Both the position numbers and the translations under genes were made by a program. The notes beneath the pieces were generated by a model. It was not told the DNA's origin, searched no databases, and worked only from the letters and a program-made list of their open reading frames with translations. A DNA stretch of 7,055 nt from Methanosaeta sp. NSP1 (GTDB taxonomy: Archaea; Halobacteriota; Methanosarcinia; Methanotrichales; Methanotrichaceae), in NCBI GenBank assembly GCA_002256595.1, contig NOLC01000221.1, forward strand, positions 1 to 7,055. Reading direction: 5' to 3'. Of this stretch, positions 1 through 5,586 are shown one piece after another; positions within the stretch are counted from its first letter, which is position 1; every line of letters begins with the position of its first letter.

Positions 1-595
1 AATCGGAGATATCCACAACCTGGCCCAGGCTCAGGCCCTCTGCAGTAGCCATCTCCTCAGCGTTAGCCCTGGCATTGGCCATGGCCTTCTCCCTGGCCTG
101 GGATTTTGCGGCGGCGGGATCGGTCATCCCATAGCCTGCCACATAAGCCCTGGCCCCGGCAGACTCTGCCGCATCCAGAAGCTCGTCTATCCTGGCCTTC
201 TCTGTGCTGTTGACCTTGACCATGGCTGATCGCCACAGCTCTGTGGCCTGCTGGCTACTATTGTCGCAGACCGTCTTGTTGTTTATGGTTCGACAGATCA
301 TGCTTCTGGACGAAGCGCTGGAGAGACTGGCGGCCTCCTCTGGCGTTATATCATCATCTTTGATCCCTGCCGCCTTTAGAGCCTCAATCGCTGACTCCAT
401 CATCTCCTGGACCGCGGCCCGATCCTGGCTCGCGTTTCCAGAGCTGCTGGACACAGATACGATGATTGTGGCGGTATCTGCCGGAGCTGATACCATTCCC
501 TCCCCCATAACAGATATAGTGGGATTCATTGCTGCGGCCGTCATGGTGATGCAGGATGCAACAATTATTCCCCATGCTAAAGCTAGCTTATTCAT
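1..595 (-). CDS. SIMPL (DUF541/YggE-like) domain protein, exported, C-terminus beyond window
   Basis: This gene reads leftward from ATG at 595 and is still open at the window edge, giving 198 residues of the N-terminal part. A short hydrophobic segment (residues about 4-22) looks like a signal peptide or membrane anchor. It is followed by the family's opening motif ISVMGEGMVSAPADTATI (about 27-44). The segment REKAMANARANAEEMA followed by GLSLGQVVDIS (about 168-197) is the usual second signature. SIMPL proteins are mostly periplasmic or extracellular and of poorly defined function (oxidative stress and envelope roles are reported in bacteria), so no exact role is claimed. Cys101 and Cys110 flank a short Asn-rich loop and could form a disulfide outside the cell. 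NAS, NSS and NST sequons would suit a glycosylated surface protein. AGGGGATC just before the ATG resembles the archaeal GGTGATC ribosome binding site. A TATA-like element lies at 626-633. Family assignment is strong; the function is unknown. Confidence 0.85.
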   Translation of the reverse strand, partial: MNKLALAWGIIVASCITMTAAAMNPTISVMGEGMVSAPADTATIIVSVSSSSGNASQDRAAVQEMMESAIEALKAAGIKDDDITPEEAASLSSASSRSMICRTINNKTVCDNSSQQATELWRSAMVKVNSTEKARIDELLDAAESAGARAYVAGYGMTDPAAAKSQAREKAMANARANAEEMATAEGLSLGQVVDISD

Positions 596-624
596 ATGAT
601 CCCCTGAGTAGTCTGTCATCTGAA

Positions 625-633
625 GATATTTAA
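625..633 (-). promoter_or_regulatory. TATA box for the SIMPL gene
   Basis: On the minus strand this reads TTAAATATC, a good archaeal TATA box. It is centred about 35 bases ahead of the ATG at 595, so transcription would begin near 602-606 and the leader would be about ten bases, just enough to hold the AGGGGATC Shine-Dalgarno. The assignment is by inspection only. Confidence 0.45.
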
Positions 634-774
634 CAGCTCGCCCGGCAGATCCGCGAGGCCAGGAGGCAGCTATATTCTCCACCTATGCAAGAGCGTCCAC
701 TGTTAAGATGCACCTGGCCTCATATTTTCATATTCTGCAAAATTTGATATAGATTTGAAGCTCTGACTGTTTGC

Positions 775-780
775 AGGTGA
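775..780 (+). promoter_or_regulatory. Shine-Dalgarno fixing the GTG start of the membrane protein
   Basis: AGGTGA is complementary to the archaeal 16S rRNA 3' end and lies six bases ahead of the GTG at 787. It supports that non-ATG start. Weak TATA-like A/T stretches lie at about 723-734 and 743-752, and neither is clearly preferred. Confidence 0.6.
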
Positions 781-786
781 ATCACA

Positions 787-1602
787 GTGAAACCCGAAGA
801 TCCACAGGCACCTCCGTCGGATGGAAATTCCGATTATAAGTTTTATTCCCGGTCCGGCGATATCACCGGAAAGCCGGAGGCTGGGAGAGAGGACGAGGCC
901 GGGAATAGAGATCTGGGCCATATCTTCTCCCAGGCCTTGAAGATCTATCAGGACAATCCGGTCATAATCTTGCCCTCGCTAATTCCCATAGCCACATTGG
1001 CCCTGGGAATGCTGATCTTTGCCGGATATCTGGGGCTGATGACCATATTTGCCGACGGAGGCTTTCTGGCGCTCTCCTTTATGGCCTCTATATTGCTGTT
1101 TGTGATATTGATGGTGGTGCTGATCTTTCTGGCTGAGGGTGCGAGCATAGAGATGATCCGCCAGGCATCTATGGGAAGAGCAGCGGACCTATCAGCCGCC
1201 TGGAAGAGCACCCGGCGCAATCTTGAGCCGCTGGTCCTAACCTCCCTATTGGCGGGAATAATGATCGCTTTGGGATATGCATTCTTCTTCATACCGGGAT
1301 TGATAATGAGTTTCGCCTTTTACTTCATTACCCAGCTAATTGTGATTGATGGAAAGTCGGGCCTGGATGCACTGAAAGCCAGCTACAGATTCGTGGAGGC
1401 CAACCTGTCCGACTCTCTCATAGTGGTGCTGGCATCTGTTGCCATAAGCGCAGTGCTCAACTCCATACCTATCATAGGCCCCTTGCTGGGGCTCATATCC
1501 CTGCCTTATATCTATGCCCTGGCCACATTGCTTTATCTCGATCGCAGCCGGGTTCGGGAGAGTTCACTTAAGATGCAGGGTGAGCATGTGGAGATATCCT
1601 GA
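787..1602 (+). CDS. Polytopic membrane protein, resembles GPDPase-membrane/YciC/DUF975-like domain proteins
   Basis: The 271-residue product starts at GTG with a good Shine-Dalgarno. Residues 1-57 are hydrophilic, rich in charge, Pro and Gly, and probably disordered in the cytoplasm. Six hydrophobic segments follow at about 59-85, 92-117, 148-168, 169-187, 209-230 and 231-251, and then a short charged tail. The stretch FFFIPGLIMSFAFYF, a VIDGKSG turn, and ALKASYRFVEAN (about 166-206) matches the recurring pattern of poorly characterised membrane domains of this type: a Pro-Gly-containing helix, then an acidic turn, then an amphipathic helix leading into the next membrane helix. No catalytic residues are evident, so no enzymatic role is claimed; a part in envelope or membrane maintenance is only a guess. 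It is divergent from the SIMPL gene and separated from aroA' by 92 bases with no clear terminator, so read-through is possible. Confidence 0.75.
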   Translation: MKPEDPQAPPSDGNSDYKFYSRSGDITGKPEAGREDEAGNRDLGHIFSQALKIYQDNPVIILPSLIPIATLALGMLIFAGYLGLMTIFADGGFLALSFMASILLFVILMVVLIFLAEGASIEMIRQASMGRAADLSAAWKSTRRNLEPLVLTSLLAGIMIALGYAFFFIPGLIMSFAFYFITQLIVIDGKSGLDALKASYRFVEANLSDSLIVVLASVAISAVLNSIPIIGPLLGLISLPYIYALATLLYLDRSRVRESSLKMQGEHVEIS

Positions 1603-1694
1603 AGGCAAGAATGAGATGGCAATGAGGCCCGAGACGGCTGCAATTTCCTGTTTCAACCATTATCTTTAATTTCAGTACTGACAAGGCTGCTGCC

Positions 1695-2489
1695 ATGAGC
1701 AAAATCGGAAAGGCGATCAGGCTGGAACGCATCCTGGATCGCAAGACACACAGGACGGTCATTGTGCCTATGGATCACGGCATATCCGTGGGGCCCATCG
1801 CCGGCATCACCGACCTCCCATCCACCGTGGACAGGGTGGCAGAGGGAGGAGCCAATGCAGTTCTGGGACATATGGGGCTGCCACTGCACGGCCATCGAGG
1901 CTATGGGCGCGACATAGGACTGATAATTCATCTCTCGGCGTCCAGCTCCCTTGGTCCCGACCCCAACCATAAAGTCCTGGTCACCGAAGTCGATGATGCT
2001 ATAAGAGTGGGTGCGGATGCCGTGAGCATCCATGTCAATGTAGGCGCCGAGGATGAGGCGGAGATGCTGCATGACCTGGGCAGAGTGGCAAGGACCTGTG
2101 ATCTGTGGGGCATGCCGCTTATAGCCATGATGTACCCCCGAGGCTCGAAGGTCAAGAGCGAACATGGTGTGGAGTACGTCAAGCTCGCGGCTCGAATAGG
2201 CTCAGAGCTGGGGGCGGATATCATCAAGACCAACTATACCGGCTCGCCGGATTCCTTCCGGGAGGTGGTAGAGGGGTGCAGCGTGCCCGTGGTCATCGCC
2301 GGAGGTCCCAAGGTGGACACGGAAAAGGACCTGCTGCAGATGGTCTATGATGCAATAGCAGTGGGCGGGGGAGGCGTTGCCTTCGGCAGGAACATCTTCC
2401 AGGCTGAGAATCCCACCCTTCTGGTCAGGAAGCTATGTTCAGTGGTTCATATGGGCTATACCGCCGAGGAAGCGGAGAAGATCGTCTAG
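1695..2489 (+). CDS. aroA': 2-amino-3,7-dideoxy-D-threo-hept-6-ulosonate synthase (ADH synthase)
   Basis: This 264-residue (beta/alpha)8 enzyme belongs to the archaeal class I (DhnA-type) aldolase group. The synthase joins 6-deoxy-5-ketofructose 1-phosphate to L-aspartate semialdehyde, opening the alternative route to 3-dehydroquinate and aromatic amino acids in many methanogens. Motifs seen are [10 protein letters not shown] near the N-terminus, VPMDHG (Asp27), MMYPRG (Tyr147), [10 protein letters not shown] (Lys178, the Schiff-base lysine) and the phosphate-binding AGGPK. Asp27, Tyr147 and Lys178 are all offset by six from the Asp33, Tyr153 and Lys184 I recall for Methanocaldococcus MJ0400, so the active site appears complete. 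Length is normal for the family. The start lacks a clear Shine-Dalgarno, and an A/T-rich TATCTTTAAT at 1661-1670 could serve as a TATA box for a nearly leaderless message. The dehydroquinate synthase partner gene is not adjacent. A true fructose-bisphosphate aldolase is the main alternative, but the fit to the ADH synthase subgroup is better. Confidence 0.9.
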   Translation: MSKIGKAIRLERILDRKTHRTVIVPMDHGISVGPIAGITDLPSTVDRVAEGGANAVLGHMGLPLHGHRGYGRDIGLIIHLSASSSLGPDPNHKVLVTEVDDAIRVGADAVSIHVNVGAEDEAEMLHDLGRVARTCDLWGMPLIAMMYPRGSKVKSEHGVEYVKLAARIGSELGADIIKTNYTGSPDSFREVVEGCSVPVVIAGGPKVDTEKDLLQMVYDAIAVGGGGVAFGRNIFQAENPTLLVRKLCSVVHMGYTAEEAEKIV

Positions 2490-2513
2490 GCGATCTTCAA
2501 ACTTATTTTAATT
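2477..2513 (+). terminator. Hairpin spanning the aroA' stop codon, followed by a T-rich tract
   Basis: Arms GAAGATCG (2477-2484) and CGATCTTC (2491-2498) form a perfect 8-bp stem with a six-base loop. The TAG stop (2487-2489) lies inside the loop. The A/T-rich ACTTATTTTAATT follows. The geometry suits a transcription terminator or a 3'-end stabiliser. Archaeal termination depends mainly on the T-rich run, so the role of the stem is inference. Confidence 0.45.
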
Positions 2514-2568
2514 GAGAAATGTTTTGATTAGATTGGGCAATCGGAGTATTTAATTGGTTGAACTCAAG

Positions 2569-2582
2569 CGAAACCTATATCC
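2569..2582 (+). promoter_or_regulatory. BRE/TATA promoter of the TPR protein gene
   Basis: CGAAACCTATATCC has a purine/A-rich BRE-like half followed by a TATA-like half (2574-2582). Its centre lies about 29 bases ahead of the ATG at 2607, so transcription should begin at or a few bases before the start codon. No Shine-Dalgarno precedes that ATG, which agrees with a leaderless message. Confidence 0.5.
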
Positions 2583-2606
2583 ACTTCATCTAATACATTA
2601 GAATGC

Positions 2607-3377
2607 ATGAAGAGCATAGCATTCCTCCTCCTGGCATTTTCCCTGGCTGCCATCATTTCTGCATCCGGGCAGGATGCCAACTACTGGCAGGCTCAGGCTG
2701 TTAGCGATCTTCAGAATGGATCAAGCACCCTGGCCCTGGATGATATTGATGAATACCTGGCGTTAGAGCCGGACGACGGCTGGGCCTGGAGCTTCAAGGC
2801 AAATCTGCTAAAGGAGATGAACCGATACAGTGAGGCAGTGGAAAGCTTTGATGAGCTTATCCGCATAGATCCAGGCAACGCCCAGGCCTACAACGATCGC
2901 GCTCTTCTCCTCTCCGGAGGACTCAATCAGCATGATGATGCCCTGGATTCCATGAAGAAGGCCATAGAGATCAATCCCAACGACGCCAATTATTATTTCA
3001 ATATGGGCATCATCCTGGAGGTCAAGGAAAGCTATGATGAGGCTTTGCAGTCCTACGGCAAGGCTACCGCCTTGAATCCTTCTTTGGATTTGGCCTGGTA
3101 CCGGCAAGGGCTGGTATTGAAGGATCTGGGAAGATTCGATGAGGCCGTCTCCTCCCTGGGCCGGGCGTTGGATCTCAATGCCAATAATGCCGATGCCTGG
3201 AATGAGAAAGGATCGGCTCTGATGGAGCTCGGCTCCAGAGAGGAGGCCATTATCTGCTTTGAGAGGGCAGCCGAGATTGAGCCCTCCAATCAGGAATTCC
3301 AAAGCAACCTGGAGACGGCTAAAGCCGGATCGGAGCCGCAGACTGAGGGGATGATGGAGTTTAATAGCTCAACGTAG
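2607..3377 (+). CDS. Exported tetratricopeptide-repeat (TPR) protein
   Basis: The product has 256 residues. Residues 1-21 (MKSIAFLLLAFSLAAIISAS, then G) form a Sec-type signal peptide or N-terminal anchor. Most of the rest is an array of 34-residue TPR units at about 25-56 (degenerate), 58-91, 92-125 (with an extra residue near the GGLNQHD turn), 127-160, 161-194 and 195-228. Typical positions are visible, such as AWYRQGLVLKDLGRFDEAV and the Asn/Asp-Pro ends of repeats (IDPGN, INPND, LNPSL, IEPSN). The last 28 residues are polar and acidic. TPR arrays are protein-protein interaction scaffolds and no enzyme domain is attached, so this is probably a surface-associated assembly or scaffold protein with unknown partner. 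It has its own promoter and terminator and appears to be a single-gene unit. The stop is TAG. Confidence 0.88.
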   Translation: MKSIAFLLLAFSLAAIISASGQDANYWQAQAVSDLQNGSSTLALDDIDEYLALEPDDGWAWSFKANLLKEMNRYSEAVESFDELIRIDPGNAQAYNDRALLLSGGLNQHDDALDSMKKAIEINPNDANYYFNMGIILEVKESYDEALQSYGKATALNPSLDLAWYRQGLVLKDLGRFDEAVSSLGRALDLNANNADAWNEKGSALMELGSREEAIICFERAAEIEPSNQEFQSNLETAKAGSEPQTEGMMEFNSST

Positions 3378-3432
3378 GATATTTGAGCCGTCCCATCTCC
3401 CAATATTTTCCCGTAAGAGGCCGCTGGGGATC

Positions 3433-3469
3433 AGAAGACTGCGGCCATCTTCTTAATGCTTTATTTTTT
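3433..3469 (+). terminator. Stem-loop plus T6 terminator after the TPR gene
   Basis: Arms AGAAGA (3433-3438) and TCTTCT (3448-3453) pair, and TG/CA extends the stem inward past one bulged C, leaving a four-base loop. TAATGCTTTA and a run of six T (3464-3469) follow. It lies about 55 bases beyond the TPR stop and looks like a normal archaeal terminator. Confidence 0.55.
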
Positions 3470-3547
3470 CCCTATTGCCTGCTTGGGGACGAACTGTGCT
3501 GACAGAGCTAAGGCAACCAAGGTTTCCCATGGAAAACCACATAAAAA

Positions 3548-3652
3548 CTAAAGCAGGAGGCGACTGTCCACCTCCTTCATATGGCTTTTTCTGGCCGACT
3601 TTGCTCCCAGAAATTGCTCCAAGCTCACATACAAGGATGTGAGGTTTTTCAT
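3548..3652 (-). CDS. Doubtful 34-residue ORF, possible gene remnant
   Basis: ATG at 3652 opens a 34-codon frame (begins MKNLTSLYVSLEQFLGAK, ends VDSRLLL) closed by TAG at 3548. The same frame resumes after the TAG for 28 more codons, to TAA at 3461-3463. The residue mix looks protein-like, with an amphipathic start and a basic middle, but there is no Shine-Dalgarno, I recognise no family, and it overlaps two of the dyads. It lies 38 bases past the isomerase stop, on the same strand. It could be a small protein, a fragment of a decayed gene, or chance. Confidence 0.2.
   Translation of the reverse strand: MKNLTSLYVSLEQFLGAKSARKSHMKEVDSRLLL
3624..3649 (+). terminator. Stem-loop with T5 tract
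   Basis: CTCACAT (3624-3630) and ATGTGAG (3637-3643) form a perfect 7-bp stem with a six-base loop, followed by G and five T. On the plus strand this is a textbook hairpin-plus-U shape, but it lies 247 bases past the TPR stop and after another terminator. It may be a backup that guards the convergent isomerase gene from antisense read-through, or it may end an unseen transcript. Confidence 0.4.
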
Positions 3653-3690
3653 CTGCCACGTATGAGCCCTTCCTGAGGCTTTTGGGCGTT

Positions 3691-4614
3691 TCAGTCCTCC
3701 ATCTCCCAGCCCAGCCTCTCCCTGATGATCAGATAGCTCATCTCCGGAGGTATGGCACCCACCTCGGTGCAGATCAGATCGATATACTGGTGAGGTGTGA
3801 CATCGAAGGCCGGATTTCGAACCCGGACATGGTTGTAGCGGCTGTAATCGGGCAGAACCTCCGCTGCATCCCTCTCCTCTATGGTCACCAGCTCCCCAAG
3901 GATGGTCTGGGGGCTGAACTTATAGGTCTCCGCTGCCACCATGAAGCCTGTCCTGGCCTCATGGGCGCACAGGGCGAGCTGGGCGGTTCCGATCTTATTG
4001 ACCAGGGTTCCATTGGCGGTGATCACATCTGCTCCTACCACCACCAGGTCCACCTCATTCATGAAGCTTCTCGCAGCGGAGTCAACTATCAGCTCCGTCT
4101 CCACTCCCATTTGATCAAGCATGCCAATGGTGGTATGCCCCTGGAACCTGGGACGGGACTCGGTAGCGATGACCCTGATTTTTTTGCCCGATTTGTGGGC
4201 GGCGCTTATCACCGAGATGGCGGCCAAAGAGTTGCAGTGGGTCATGACCACATCGCCGTCTCTGATCCTGCGGCTGCCGATCTGCCCGATCTTCTCCAGG
4301 GCCTTCTCCGAGCTTTCGATGAAGCGATTGGCATTGGAGACAATTGCATTCCTGGCCGATGCCAGGTCCTCTGCCTCATATTTCATAACCATGCGTATGG
4401 CATTGGAGAGAGAGACCGCTGTGGGCCTGGTATCCAGAAGCATCTGGGCGGCGGCCTTCATCTGAGCATTGAACTCATCCAGGCTTTCTGCCTCTGCCGC
4501 CAGGGAGAAGTCGCGAAGAGAGGCGGCAGCAGCACTGGCAATCCTGCCTGCTCCCCTTATCTCCATGGAACTGATCTTGGCAGAGGTCTGTATCACCTGA
4601 TCTATCGGTTTCAT
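3691..4614 (-). CDS. e2b2: Ribose-1,5-bisphosphate isomerase (eIF-2B alpha-like fold)
   Basis: The 307-residue product belongs to the archaeal R15P isomerase branch of the eIF-2B/methylthioribose-1-phosphate isomerase superfamily, often mislabelled as a translation factor. It converts ribose 1,5-bisphosphate to ribulose 1,5-bisphosphate, between AMP phosphorylase and type III RuBisCO in the archaeal nucleotide-salvage route. Motifs seen are EIRGAGRIA (about 18-26), THCNSLA with Cys127, RVIATESRPRFQG (147-159), VVGADVITANGTLVNKIGT with Asp196, and the C-terminal PPEMSYLIIRE. Cys127 and Asp196 sit six residues before the catalytic Cys133 and Asp202 I recall for Thermococcus TK0185, so the active site is intact. 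The ATG start is supported by GGTGAT three bases upstream. It is transcribed away from the tatD operon and converges on the TPR gene. The pathway partners are not in the window. Methylthioribose-1-phosphate isomerase is less likely given the motif spacing. Confidence 0.9.
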   Translation of the reverse strand: MKPIDQVIQTSAKISSMEIRGAGRIASAAAASLRDFSLAAEAESLDEFNAQMKAAAQMLLDTRPTAVSLSNAIRMVMKYEAEDLASARNAIVSNANRFIESSEKALEKIGQIGSRRIRDGDVVMTHCNSLAAISVISAAHKSGKKIRVIATESRPRFQGHTTIGMLDQMGVETELIVDSAARSFMNEVDLVVVGADVITANGTLVNKIGTAQLALCAHEARTGFMVAAETYKFSPQTILGELVTIEERDAAEVLPDYSRYNHVRVRNPAFDVTPHQYIDLICTEVGAIPPEMSYLIIRERLGWEMED

Positions 4615-4617
4615 TCA

Positions 4618-4623
4618 ATCACC
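4618..4623 (-). promoter_or_regulatory. Shine-Dalgarno of the R15P isomerase gene
   Basis: On the minus strand GGTGAT lies three bases ahead of the ATG at 4614 and matches the archaeal 16S rRNA 3' end. It supports this start over internal ones. Confidence 0.6.
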
Positions 4624-4640
4624 GCTTTGGGTCTGTTTAG

Positions 4641-4656
4641 GATAAATCTATTTCCC
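4641..4656 (-). promoter_or_regulatory. Candidate BRE/TATA promoter of the R15P isomerase gene
   Basis: On the minus strand this reads GGGAAATAGATTTATC, with an A-rich BRE-like part followed by a TATA-like ATTTAT. Its predicted start of transcription is near 4616-4621, close to the Shine-Dalgarno, so the leader would be very short. A second A/T-rich site at 4727-4738 could instead be used and would give a longer leader. Confidence 0.35.
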
Positions 4657-4726
4657 GCGGCATCATTGGCATCCTTTGTCCGCAGCCATCTTCCTTTTCT
4701 CCCGACCCGATTGCGGCCATACCAAA

Positions 4727-4738
4727 AGAGATAAAACC
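4727..4738 (+). promoter_or_regulatory. Candidate TATA box for the tatD operon
   Basis: GAGATAAAACC follows the A-rich CCAAAA. It would place the transcription start near 4756-4760, just before GGAGG at 4762-4766. A second candidate, GATAAATTAATC (4780-4791), would start transcription near 4808-4812, inside the HxH-coding region. Which one is real decides whether the full TatD domain can be made. Confidence 0.3.
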
Positions 4739-4800
4739 AACCAGGCGAAAGCAGCAGACCTGGAGGAATTCCATCGACTGATAAATTAATCTCCGGTGCA

Positions 4801-5562
4801 ATAGATTCCCATTGTCACCTGGACTTCAAGCAGTTCAATAAAGATCGCCAAGAGGTGCTGGATAGCGCCAGCCGGTCGGGCATAGTTCATATGATCAACT
4901 CCGGGGTAGACTTCTCCACCAATGCCCGATCCCTGGAGCTATCTGCAAAATATGATTTCATCTCTGCCACATTGGGCCTCTCGCCCAACACCCTGGAGAG
5001 CATCAAGGAGCCTGAGCTGGATCTTCTCTTCCGGCAGATTGAAGAGAATGCCCATCTGGCCGTGGGAATCGGAGAGGCTGGACTGGACTACTATCACTGC
5101 AAGAATGCTCCTGGCAGGAAGCGCCAGGCGGAGGTCTTCCAACGGGTCATTGACCTGGCCGGCACCCTGGATAAGCCTCTGGTGATCCACTCCAGGGATG
5201 CTGAGCAGCCGGCCCTGGATATGGTCAAGCATCTGGATAAGGTGGTCTTCCACTGCTACAGCGGCTCGCTCTCCACTATGAAGGAGGCTCTCGACCGGGG
5301 ATATTACATCTCTCTGGCAACCAATGTCTGCCGGTCCGGACACCATCAGATCCTGGCCCGGAATGTGGCTCTGGAGAGGTTGCTGGTGGAGACGGACAGC
5401 CCCTTTCTCTCGCCCAGAAGAGGTCGAAATGAGCCTTCATTTGTCCTGGACTCCATACGCCTGATTTCCAGAATCAGAGGAATGGAGCCTCAGGAGCTGG
5501 CAGTGATAACCGCAGAGAATACCAAACGAATTTATAATATCCGGTCAGATACACAATCATAG
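4801..5562 (+). CDS. TatD-family metal-dependent hydrolase, start codon unresolved
   Basis: TatD proteins are (beta/alpha)8 amidohydrolase-fold enzymes, often Mg-dependent DNases. Counting from ATA 4801 (IDSHCHLDF), 254 codons include every family ligand: His4-x-His6, Glu93 in GEAGLDYY, His130 in LVIHSRDA, His151 in FHCYSG and Asp199 in ETDSPFLSP. The end at TAG 5562 is normal. The first canonical in-frame start is GTG at 4855 (708 bases to the stop), but it has no Shine-Dalgarno and would delete the HxH metal site. Upstream, the frame is open from 4735 yet holds no ATG, GTG or TTG; ATT 4768, ATC 4789 and ATA 4801 are the only near-cognate options. The usual Gly-x-His-Pro of the family is GLSP here. 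It is probably the first gene of an operon, with the NYN gene 24 bases downstream. Family assignment is firm; the start and activity are not. Confidence 0.85.
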   Translation: MDSHCHLDFKQFNKDRQEVLDSASRSGIVHMINSGVDFSTNARSLELSAKYDFISATLGLSPNTLESIKEPELDLLFRQIEENAHLAVGIGEAGLDYYHCKNAPGRKRQAEVFQRVIDLAGTLDKPLVIHSRDAEQPALDMVKHLDKVVFHCYSGSLSTMKEALDRGYYISLATNVCRSGHHQILARNVALERLLVETDSPFLSPRRGRNEPSFVLDSIRLISRIRGMEPQELAVITAENTKRIYNIRSDTQS

Positions 5563-5586
5563 AGAATTCTTAAAGAAAGGGTCAAC

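Larger units (their letters stand above)
3378..3690. other. Convergent intergenic region rich in inverted repeats
   Basis: This 313-base gap separates the converging TPR and ribose-bisphosphate isomerase genes. Besides the terminator at 3433-3469 it holds three dyads: an 18-base near-palindrome GGTTTCCCATGGAAAACC (3521-3538, one mismatched pair), AGGAGG/CCTCCT arms around ten bases (3555-3576), and CTCACAT/ATGTGAG arms (3624-3643) followed by GTTTTT. No convincing gene is seen, although a 34-codon minus-strand ORF lies at 3548-3652. Stacked terminators, a small RNA, or a decayed mobile element could explain the structure; nothing here decides between them. Confidence 0.4.

Noticed and set aside
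204..599. Plus-strand open frame of 131 codons at the left end
   Set aside because: The minus strand there encodes a clear SIMPL-domain protein with a signal peptide, which explains the open antisense frame.
1653..2165. Minus-strand frame of 170 codons opposite aroA'
   Set aside because: Shadow of a gene with complete active-site motifs; no ribosome binding site or domain.
3548..3550. Pyrrolysine read-through of the in-frame TAG
   Set aside because: aroA', the TPR gene and tatD all end at TAG, so TAG appears to be a normal stop in this genome.
3453..3659. 68-codon GTG-started minus-strand frame in the convergent gap
   Set aside because: The translation is rich in Gly, Pro and Ser with no family resemblance, and the overlapping frame from ATG 3652 looks more protein-like; neither is convincing.
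3682..4734. Long open frame on the plus strand (about 350 codons) opposite the R15P isomerase
   Set aside because: It lies antisense to a gene with intact catalytic motifs and normal length, and its translation shows no recognisable domain; open antisense frames are common opposite such codon usage.
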